Source: Acidobacteriota bacterium (lineage in GTDB: Bacteria > Acidobacteriota > Blastocatellia > Pyrinomonadales > Pyrinomonadaceae). Taken from it: a stretch of 10,354 bases of DNA. The stretch spans positions 1-10,354 of the forward strand of contig CAUJFK010000309.1 of the NCBI GenBank assembly GCA_963169175.1, in the 5' to 3' direction. Below are positions 1 through 5,302 of this stretch, one piece after another. How positions within the stretch are numbered: position 1 is the stretch's first letter; each line of letters opens with the position of its first letter. The notes under the pieces are model-generated. The model saw only the letters and a program-made list of their open reading frames with translations, made no database searches and was not told where the DNA came from. Position numbers and translations under genes: made by a program.

Positions 1-1
1 G

Positions 2-1363
2 TCCGCCACTCCGTTTAAGCCGACACCTCCGGCACCAAGGCCGGATGCAGCCACTCGGGCGCAGATCGCGGCGGCGTCACAATGCATCACGCGATTCCCC
101 CAATCAGCAAAATGTTATGCGGTCCGAGGTCAATTGTATTATCGGGCGTCCATAATACTGTCACCCAACACCGTGAAAGCGCGGGAGATGATCCATCAAC
201 ATCCGGACATGATCGCGGCCATAGCCGACCTGACCAAGGCGATCTCGATCGAACCAACTAGCGCAGAATTCTATTACATCCGGGGAAATATCTACGCCGG
301 GAGTTCCAGAACCGACATACTGATCCTTGCCGTCAGCGATTATTCAAAGTCGATCACCTTGAATGGGAACGACCTCAAAGCATACCGTGGGCGTGCGACG
401 GTGAACCGGGAATTGAAAAGATACGACGACGCGTTGGTCGATTACGACGTGCTGATGTTGAGGAATGATACAGATACCTCACCCACCGGCAGACTTCAAC
501 GAGAATGGATCATGTTCGCCCGGGCACGGACCTTTGTAGATTCGGGCCGTGTGGATGATGCGATCAAGGCGTTTACGGAGATTAGTGCTGCATTTCCAAA
601 GGATTCCACGGCACTGTGGGAACGGGGCGTATTATTCCACAAGAGCGGTAATAGGACGGCAGCAGAAACTGACTTCCGGAAAGTGCACGCGATGTCGTCA
701 AACAAGGCGAAGGTCGAGAAAGATCTCGCCGGTCTTGGGGTCGTTCTTACAGGGTTGTCATCGGCTTCGGCCGTCCCCGTGTCCGCCTCTGCAGGATCGA
801 GAGTATTGTTCCACGACGAGTTTGCCGACAATCGAAACGGCTGGGATACAGGCAATCTCCCCGGAAGCATGGTGAATTCAATCGCAAATGGCGTCTATGT
901 CGTCGAGACCAACGCAATTTACAGCTATGCCGCGTGGCTCGATGCGGCCAAGGCTCCAAGCATTGATCAAAGCAAGGATTTCACGGTCGAAGCAAAGCTG
1001 AAGATCGCTCGCGGAGATCTCGTTACACCAGTCGGAATCTTCTGGGGCGGAACCCGCCGCAACAACGACAAATTCTATTTCGGCTTCTTTGGTGACGGCC
1101 GATGGAATTACGGACGCAACTGGAACGGGGGCTGGACTGAAATTGCTCGCGGAAGATCAGACAAGGTGGCCAAGGGTGAAAACGGAATCAATATTCTGAG
1201 TGCGAAAAAACGGGGCAACACACTCGAACTTCATATCAACGGCGTGATGGTCGGAAGTACGCCGTATGAAAAGCATCCCGTCGGAACCACCATCGGCATT
1301 GCCAGCAATCACAAAAAGCGGCTCGAAGTTGAATACTTCAAAGTGACCCGGGATTCGCCGTAA
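2..1363 (+). CDS. TPR protein with C-terminal concanavalin/laminin-G-like domain (5' end outside window)
   Basis: The first start-like codon is a TTG at 134, but the reading frame has no stop from position 2 and the translated upstream part is sensible protein. It has a Pro/Ala-rich linker (PFKPTPPAPRPDAATRAQ) and then PQSAKCYAVRGQLYY, which matches the later TPR-like segment PTSAEFYYIRGNIYA. I therefore call a gene truncated by the window edge, with 453 residues visible. Several TPR-like helical pairs follow: DMIAAIADLTKAISIEP, LAVSDYSKSITLN, YDDALVDYDVLM and VDDAIKAFTEISAAFPKD. After a Ser/Ala-rich linker, a beta-rich domain of about 185 residues starts at VLFHDEFADNRNGW and ends EVEYFKVTRD, resembling the LamG/concanavalin-like sandwiches of DUF1080 or GH16-type proteins. 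No catalytic acid pair is obvious, so binding is more likely than hydrolysis. A role in envelope or extracellular protein or glycan binding is inference; any signal peptide would lie outside the window. It ends in TAA, 2 bp from the convergent preA stop. Confidence 0.8.
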   Translation, partial: SATPFKPTPPAPRPDAATRAQIAAASQCITRFPQSAKCYAVRGQLYYRASIILSPNTVKAREMIHQHPDMIAAIADLTKAISIEPTSAEFYYIRGNIYAGSSRTDILILAVSDYSKSITLNGNDLKAYRGRATVNRELKRYDDALVDYDVLMLRNDTDTSPTGRLQREWIMFARARTFVDSGRVDDAIKAFTEISAAFPKDSTALWERGVLFHKSGNRTAAETDFRKVHAMSSNKAKVEKDLAGLGVVLTGLSSASAVPVSASAGSRVLFHDEFADNRNGWDTGNLPGSMVNSIANGVYVVETNAIYSYAAWLDAAKAPSIDQSKDFTVEAKLKIARGDLVTPVGIFWGGTRRNNDKFYFGFFGDGRWNYGRNWNGGWTEIARGRSDKVAKGENGINILSAKKRGNTLELHINGVMVGSTPYEKHPVGTTIGIASNHKKRLEVEYFKVTRDSP

Positions 1364-1365
1364 TT

Positions 1366-2610
1366 TTAGCCGGAGGTACGTTCCTTCCATGTCTGCGGAT
1401 TCGATCCGTCATCCCGGCGTTCCATTGTGATCGCTCCGGGTGAGGGGCAGATGAGGTAGCAGAGGTTGCATCCGACGCATTCGGCCTCGACGACGCGAGG
1501 GTAACGGTTGCCGTTCGATTCAACGAACTCAAAGCTCTGATGCGCGCCGTCTTCACACGCGACGTAGCAAAGGTTGCAGCGTATGCAGTGTTCTTCGTTG
1601 ACGCGCGCCTTTACGTCGTAATTCAGATCGAGATTGCCCCAGTCGGTGACGCGGCTGACTGATTTACCGATGATGTCGTTGACGCTTGCGAAACCTTTTT
1701 CGTCAAGATAATTATTCAGCCCGTCGATCATGTCCTCGACAATGCGGTAACCGTAATGCATTACGGCAGTACATACTTGCACGTTTCCCGCACCGAGCAG
1801 CATAAACTCGACCGCATCACGCCAAGTATTTATACCGCCGATGCCGCTGATCGGAATATTGAATTCCGCATCGCGAGCTAGTTCGGAAACCATGTTCAAA
1901 GCTATCGGCTTGACCGCCGTTCCGCAATACCCGCCGTGAGCGGCCATGCCGTTGACGTTCGGGTACGGGATCATCGTATCGACATCAACGCCCATCACGG
2001 AGTTGATCGTGTTTATCAAAGAAACCGCATCTGCACCGCCTTTCTGCGCAGCTTTGCCGGGCGGGACAATGTGCGTGACATTGGGCGTAAGCTTTACGAT
2101 CACCGGCAGTTCGGAAACTTCCTTCACCCACTCCGTAACCATGCACGTATATTCCGGCACCTGGCCCATCGCGGCGCCCATTCCGCGTTCGCTCATCCCG
2201 TGCGGACAGCCGAAATTCAATTCAAATCCGTCGGCTCCGGTGTCCTGAGAACGCTTTACGATCTCTTGCCACGCTTCCTTTTTTGACTCGACCATCAACG
2301 AAATGATGACCGCGTTGTTCGGATATTTCTTCTTGCATGCGGCGATCTCTTTGAGATTCACATCAAGCGGCCGGTCCGTTATCAGCTCGATATTATTCAG
2401 CCCGATGAGCCGGAGCGCTCCCTGGTCCAGCCCTGCCAGCCGCGATGAAACATTCACGATCGGCTCACCCAGCGTCTTCCAAACCGCCCCGCCCCAACCC
2501 GCGTCAAAAGCCCGCTCCACCATCGACCCCATATTAGTAGGCGGCGCCGAAGCAAGCCAAAAAGGATTGGGTGATTTTATTCCAGCAAAGTCTACGCTTA
2601 GGTCTGCCAT
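1366..2610 (-). CDS. preA: Dihydropyrimidine dehydrogenase subunit PreA (FMN/Fe-S subunit)
   Basis: With PreT this subunit forms the NAD(P)-dependent dihydropyrimidine dehydrogenase that interconverts uracil or thymine and the 5,6-dihydro forms; it is cytoplasmic. At 414 residues it is close to the roughly 411 of E. coli PreA. Residues 1-320 are a dihydroorotate-dehydrogenase-type TIM barrel that binds FMN. The active loop LNFGCPHGMSERGMG (131-145) carries Asn132, Cys135 and His137, corresponding to the catalytic NLSCPH motif of mammalian DPD, and KLTPNV (173-178) and GIGGI (256-260) are flavin-site segments. The C-terminus holds two [4Fe-4S] sites, Cys342/345/348/352 (CIRCNLCYVAC) and Cys378/381/384/388 (CVGCNLCYLIC). 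The ATG start is supported by a strong Shine-Dalgarno sequence 10 bp upstream. Oddly, preA is separated from preT by about 2.7 kb of unrelated genes; the two are normally adjacent. Family assignment is firm; the natural direction and substrate preference are inferred from context. Confidence 0.96.
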   Translation of the reverse strand: MADLSVDFAGIKSPNPFWLASAPPTNMGSMVERAFDAGWGGAVWKTLGEPIVNVSSRLAGLDQGALRLIGLNNIELITDRPLDVNLKEIAACKKKYPNNAVIISLMVESKKEAWQEIVKRSQDTGADGFELNFGCPHGMSERGMGAAMGQVPEYTCMVTEWVKEVSELPVIVKLTPNVTHIVPPGKAAQKGGADAVSLINTINSVMGVDVDTMIPYPNVNGMAAHGGYCGTAVKPIALNMVSELARDAEFNIPISGIGGINTWRDAVEFMLLGAGNVQVCTAVMHYGYRIVEDMIDGLNNYLDEKGFASVNDIIGKSVSRVTDWGNLDLNYDVKARVNEEHCIRCNLCYVACEDGAHQSFEFVESNGNRYPRVVEAECVGCNLCYLICPSPGAITMERRDDGSNPQTWKERTSG

Positions 2611-2620
2611 ATTGGACAGC

Positions 2621-2627
2621 TCCTCCT
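2621..2627 (-). promoter_or_regulatory. Strong Shine-Dalgarno sequence of preA
   Basis: On the minus strand AGGAGGA ends 10 bp before the preA ATG. It fixes the start at 2610. It lies in the 26-bp gap after the stop of the preceding unknown gene. Most other genes in this window lack such a motif. Confidence 0.8.
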
Positions 2628-2636
2628 GGTCTATGT

Positions 2637-3545
2637 CTAATTCCTTAACTTAATGAGTCCGAACTGAAATATCTCAAACTCTTTTCTCAAGTACTCTCCA
2701 AACGCTATCCAGCGATTGGAGATGTTATCACCAAGCTGTTGGCTATTTAAGTCAGTAATCCCAGAACTCAAATCGGCTAAAAAAGATCGCGAATCTTCGA
2801 AACCTATCATTTCCGTCGTCGGTTGACCGTCCCTAAAACGAAGGAAGTCGTAAATTTCCTGTCCAAGACTGTTCGCACCATCAACTTGTGTAGGTTCATG
2901 AAAACAAACTTCGGTTCCCGTCTCTAGATAACTGTATCTATGTTTGTGGGTGGTTACTTTTGCATGCGGCGGAATAACAATGTGTTCCTTCAATATAGGG
3001 ATATTGTGGAATCGTATGCTACCTGTTGAAGTTAGCACGGTCTGCGTCTGTTCAAGGAACGGGTAATCGCGGAAGTAGTGCCACGGTCGCCAACTTAGAA
3101 GCGCGGACATATGCACTGCGAGTAAGTATGCAGTTCTATTAAGAAATAATGGGGCTGCATAAAAGGCTTTCCCTTTTCCGGCTGAATCAAGTTGAGATTT
3201 CAAATCAAACAAGACATTGTGTTGAAATTCCGTGTGATGCGGTTTTTTAGCTCTCAGGTCGAAAAAGAGAGTCTTGGGCGAGTAGTCTATCTTTAACCCC
3301 TTTCTGTCTTTGATAATTCTTGACGCGCTGTATTCGGGGTAAGCAAAGGACCTCTTAAACTGAATGTAAATTGGACTTATTGACTCAATCAACGCGTCTG
3401 CACCGTAGATCACTTCATCAGTCTTCGATAACGGAACCAATGCAAAGGGAGCCCTTGGGAATCGAGAAATCGTCAACATCGATTGAACCATAAAGCCAAC
3501 AAGATCTTCAGTAAAGTCAGGCCTTAACAAGTTGTTATTACTCAT
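2637..3545 (-). CDS. Unknown protein, possible PD-(D/E)XK-like fold
   Basis: I do not recognise a named family. From the ATG at 3545 it is 302 residues; a GTG at 3560 would add five. Neither start has a clear Shine-Dalgarno motif and I prefer the ATG. Numbered from the GTG, the N-terminal half contains YGADALIES (52-60), then PIYIQFKRSF (63-72), i.e. Asp55 and Gln67-x-Lys69. It continues with LFFDLRAKKPHHTEFQHNVL (98-117) and KAFYAAPLFLNRTAY (131-145). An Asp followed by a hydrophobic strand ending Q-x-K is a pattern seen in Mrr-like branches of the PD-(D/E)XK nuclease fold, so a nuclease-like core is possible but unproven. A central His-rich strand pair (HAKVTTHKHRYSYLETG) precedes a less distinctive C-terminus. 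There is no signal peptide or membrane segment. The gene is visibly more AT-rich than preA and preT and directly follows brnA, which suggests transfer. A role linked to the toxin-antitoxin pair or to defence is speculation. Confidence 0.75.
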   Translation of the reverse strand: MSNNNLLRPDFTEDLVGFMVQSMLTISRFPRAPFALVPLSKTDEVIYGADALIESISPIYIQFKRSFAYPEYSASRIIKDRKGLKIDYSPKTLFFDLRAKKPHHTEFQHNVLFDLKSQLDSAGKGKAFYAAPLFLNRTAYLLAVHMSALLSWRPWHYFRDYPFLEQTQTVLTSTGSIRFHNIPILKEHIVIPPHAKVTTHKHRYSYLETGTEVCFHEPTQVDGANSLGQEIYDFLRFRDGQPTTEMIGFEDSRSFLADLSSGITDLNSQQLGDNISNRWIAFGEYLRKEFEIFQFGLIKLRN

Positions 3546-3578
3546 AGTCTCGGCATTCACATTTCTGTTTCAACACAT

Positions 3579-3971
3579 TCAAACAGTTTCCAGTTTTTTC
3601 TTCAGTTCCTTCAAAAAGGTCTTGTCGTTCAGAAGATCGCGTTCGAACGGTGCGGTCGCAGTAGAACCGTTCTCCATCACCGTCCGCAGCTCGCTGTTGA
3701 TCTGCGTTTGATACGGAGCGGCGTTGGGCCGTTCGGCTCGTCCGCGAAAGTATTCGACGACCTCGCTATCGAGGTATATCGACACCTTCACCTTCTTGGA
3801 ATTCTTTAGCCGCTCGGCCCATGGTGAACGGCGTGCCTTGTAGGTGCCGGGTTTCATCACCTCGTCTTCCGTCAGGCCGCTCACCAAATCTGCCTTGTAG
3901 TCTTCGTCAGATACTATGTAGTCAGGCAGTTTATCGGTTTTGTTCGTTGTAGTACTTCTTCTGTTTCGCAT
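3579..3971 (-). CDS. brnA: BrnA-family antitoxin (ribbon-helix-helix)
   Basis: This is the antitoxin of a type II BrnT/BrnA module. Known BrnA proteins bind and neutralise BrnT and repress the shared promoter as ribbon-helix-helix dimers. The protein has 130 residues. A charged N-terminal half (LPDYIVSDEDYKADL at 15-29, then PWAERLKNSKK at 50-60) leads into the RHH domain at about 60-100: the strand KVKVSIYLDSEVVEYFRGRA followed by YQTQINSELRTVM, the BrnA signature of a YQT(R/Q)IN turn. A lysine-rich tail of about 30 residues (DKTFLKELKKKLETV) makes it longer than many BrnA proteins. The ATG start is favoured by a well-placed AAGGAAA. It overlaps the 3' end of brnT by 41 bp in another frame, so the two are cotranscribed and probably translationally coupled. 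Order toxin then antitoxin is typical for this family. Assignment is confident; activity is untested. Confidence 0.92.
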   Translation of the reverse strand: MRNRRSTTTNKTDKLPDYIVSDEDYKADLVSGLTEDEVMKPGTYKARRSPWAERLKNSKKVKVSIYLDSEVVEYFRGRAERPNAAPYQTQINSELRTVMENGSTATAPFERDLLNDKTFLKELKKKLETV

Positions 3972-4206
3972 TTGCTTTCCTTGCGGTGACTATCCGAACT
4001 CGATCGTCACGTAACGTATATCCGACAAACAAAAGTCGGACGCGTGAGATCCCAATTAATTGAAACCGGATCTCGTCCTCGGAATTCAAATCGTCAAATA
4101 ACTCGATCGCGTTCGGATCGAAAAATGCGAGCGAAGCCTCGTCGAAACTAATGCCGTGCTTTTCAAGGTTTACGATCGCTTTATCAGGATCCCATTCAAA
4201 CTCCAT
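3931..4206 (-). CDS. brnT: BrnT-family toxin (RelE-fold ribonuclease)
   Basis: This is the toxin of the BrnT/BrnA pair. Characterised BrnT is a small RelE-fold ribonuclease that inhibits translation and is neutralised by BrnA. The protein has 91 residues, the usual size. Family signatures are complete: FEWDPDKAIVNLEKHGISF (3-21), the central acidic segment with DDLNSEDEIRF (38-48), the core strand VRLLFVGYTLRDDRVRIVTA (56-75), and the terminal RKANAKQKKYY (77-87) with the conserved Arg-Lys-Ala. No key motif is missing, so the toxin looks intact. The ATG at 4206 is the family's usual start (MEFEWD). There is no Shine-Dalgarno motif; instead a near-consensus promoter places the predicted transcript start at the ATG itself. 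It lies between preA and preT with no metabolic link to them. Confidence 0.94.
   Translation of the reverse strand: MEFEWDPDKAIVNLEKHGISFDEASLAFFDPNAIELFDDLNSEDEIRFQLIGISRVRLLFVGYTLRDDRVRIVTARKANAKQKKYYNEQNR
3976..3982 (-). promoter_or_regulatory. Shine-Dalgarno sequence of brnA, inside brnT
   Basis: On the minus strand AAGGAAA ends 4 bp (GCAA) before the brnA ATG and lies within brnT codons. The 5' end of the motif is a more usual distance from the start. It supports the long-overlap start at 3971 rather than a later one and would let the antitoxin initiate independently of the toxin. Confidence 0.6.
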
Positions 4207-4211
4207 AAATG

Positions 4212-4239
4212 ATTATACCGATATATATGGATATATCAA
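4212..4239 (-). promoter_or_regulatory. Sigma-70-type promoter of brnTA, apparently leaderless
   Basis: On the minus strand TTGATA (4239-4234), a 16-bp spacer and TATAAT (4217-4212) form a near-consensus promoter in the 40-bp gap between the hydroxylase-like gene and brnT. Only five bases (CATTT) separate the -10 box from the brnT ATG, so transcription should begin at or within a base or two of the A of the ATG. This fits the absence of a ribosome binding site. The prediction is by eye. Confidence 0.6.
4220..4237. promoter_or_regulatory. Candidate BrnA operator palindrome
   Basis: GATATAT-ATGG-ATATATC is a perfect 7-bp inverted repeat with a 4-base centre. It covers the spacer and part of the -35 box of the brnTA promoter. 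BrnA-type ribbon-helix-helix antitoxins are known to autorepress, and this position would block polymerase. Binding is inferred, and the AT-rich composition makes chance palindromes more likely. Confidence 0.45.
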
Positions 4240-4246
4240 GATATTT

Positions 4247-5056
4247 TCAATTGTTTACCAGTCTCCAATTCTTGTAGAAAATGCCGTTTATGCCCTTGAA
4301 CACAACCCGGATAACGCTAACGGCAAAGTCGAATACGATCGGCAGGTATGACGGGCGAATGATGTCAACAAAAAGTACGAGCCGCGGGTCGTCGGTTTCG
4401 TTGAAGGACTGATGCAAGAGTGTATCATCGAAAATGAAGAGCTTGCTCTCACGCCAATGATTTTCGACAGGGCCGACCTTAATGTAGGCCTGTTCGCCGA
4501 CGTTTTCGTTCAAACAATATAAGACGCGAAGCGTTGGGCGAAACGGGCCGAAATGGCGCGACGTGCTTTCGTGTTCGCGGAAGACGGAAACACCGATCGT
4601 GCGGACAAACTTGTACTCTTTATGAAACTCGGGGATGTCGATCGCGGCGTCGATGTTCTTTCCGTACCACTTGAAAAAATACATCGCCCGCTTCATGCCC
4701 TCGGTCTTTTCGTCCACAAGATCTACGACGCCGAGTTCGTCGGCCTTTTTTAACAAAGAGCCGATCTCTTCCTGATAAGCAAGCGGCAGATCGCAAAGTT
4801 GATAAACGCCTTTGTTGATGTACGGCAGCGAAAGAATATCCATCAAAATATTGATCGGCGAAGCCAGCCACGTTCCGATGCCGTTCCGCATGAAATATTG
4901 TCGGAAAACACCGGAGTTAAGATCGCGGTTGCGGGTAACGTCCCAAATGCCGCAAAGGCTCAACACTATCATGGGAGCCGGGAAGAAATAGAAAAAGGCT
5001 AGGAGGACAACTCCGACCAAAAGATATTTAAGGGACTTCTTCAGTTTTCGATTCAC
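4247..5056 (-). CDS. Membrane-anchored aspartyl/asparaginyl beta-hydroxylase-like dioxygenase
   Basis: The 269-residue protein matches the aspartyl/asparaginyl beta-hydroxylase family (PF05118), Fe(II)/2-oxoglutarate dioxygenases. A basic N-terminus (MNRKLKKSLK) is followed by a hydrophobic segment at about 11-35, a probable single membrane anchor. The catalytic double-stranded beta-helix spans about 125-235. TSRHFGPFRPTLRVLYCLN (165-183) carries the first iron ligand His168 in an HxG context, as in human AspH, which also lacks the usual acidic ligand; Arg177 lies on the following strand. LFIFDDTLLHQSFNETDDPR (206-225) carries the second ligand His215 and Arg225, the expected 2-oxoglutarate anchor. 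All expected catalytic residues are present. Related bacterial enzymes can hydroxylate acyl chains of lipids rather than proteins, so the substrate is open. The start is GTG with no visible Shine-Dalgarno motif. The gene lies between preT and brnT with no obvious pathway link. Confidence 0.88.
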   Translation of the reverse strand: MNRKLKKSLKYLLVGVVLLAFFYFFPAPMIVLSLCGIWDVTRNRDLNSGVFRQYFMRNGIGTWLASPINILMDILSLPYINKGVYQLCDLPLAYQEEIGSLLKKADELGVVDLVDEKTEGMKRAMYFFKWYGKNIDAAIDIPEFHKEYKFVRTIGVSVFREHESTSRHFGPFRPTLRVLYCLNENVGEQAYIKVGPVENHWRESKLFIFDDTLLHQSFNETDDPRLVLFVDIIRPSYLPIVFDFAVSVIRVVFKGINGIFYKNWRLVNN

Positions 5057-5062
5057 AATAAA

Positions 5063-5097
5063 GAGGTATGGCCGCAGATAAACGCAGATGATGCGGA
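5063..5097 (-). repeat. Dispersed repeat family 2, copy A
   Basis: Read on the minus strand: TCCGCATCA, TCTGCGTTTA, TCTGCGGCC, then ATACCTC. The TCYG cores step 9 then 10 bp, the same as in the copies near 5262-5298 and 7295-7332. It lies immediately upstream of the hydroxylase-like gene and 5 bp from a family 1 repeat. Confidence 0.5.
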
Positions 5098-5102
5098 GCT
5101 TC

Positions 5103-5133
5103 AGGCGGAAACACGACCGGTAGGGAGTGTGCC
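5103..5133 (+). repeat. Dispersed 31-bp repeat family 1, copy 1
   Basis: The element runs from AGGCGGAAACACGACCGG to TAGGGAGTGTGCC. It differs at a single position each from the copies at 6676-6706 and at 6825-6855 (opposite strand). It contains the palindromic centre ACCGGT and weak end complementarity (GGC/GCC, CAC/GTG), so it can fold as an imperfect hairpin. It sits in the gap of about 246 bp between preT and the hydroxylase-like gene. The rest of that gap (5134-5261) shows no gene, terminator or convincing promoter. Confidence 0.75.
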
Positions 5134-5261
5134 TGATCGTAACTACCTTTTAAGCCACAGTCAAAATACTTCTCGCAGACCTCAGCGGAACTTGGCTAAG
5201 ATATCCAATCTATCGCTTCAACCAAAGGGCGAGCTCAAGCTCCAGTTTCAAAACCTTTTTC

Positions 5262-5298
5262 TATCCGCGCGATCCGTGAAAATCCGCGGCAAAAACTC
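5262..5298 (+). repeat. Dispersed repeat family 2, copy B
   Basis: Units ATCCGCGCG, ATCCGTGAAA and ATCCGCGGC, followed by AAAAACTC, step 9 then 10 bp. The copy ends 4 bp from the preT stop codon. It is similar in sequence, spacing and position relative to a stop codon to the copy at 7295-7332. Confidence 0.5.
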
Positions 5299-5302
5299 TT
5301 CC

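Noticed and set aside
549..875. Alternative plus-strand frame inside the TPR gene
   Set aside because: Arg/Ser-rich out-of-frame translation. The TPR frame is longer, has repeats, and continues into a folded C-terminal domain.
2140..2220. Loss of the catalytic cysteine in PreA (Met in GMGAAMGQ where mammalian DPD has GLACGQ)
   Set aside because: The catalytic Cys of the family lies in the preceding NLSCPH motif, present here as NFGCPH. The Met position varies in bacterial PreA (Val in E. coli, as I recall it).
1936..2286. Plus-strand open frames opposite preA
   Set aside because: They lie wholly within preA, are His/Arg-rich antisense translations and show no family features.
5134..5261. 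Possible intrinsic terminator after preT (GAGCT-CA-AGCTC near a T-rich stretch)
   Set aside because: The stem is only 5 bp with a 2-base loop, and on the minus strand no T-run follows it.
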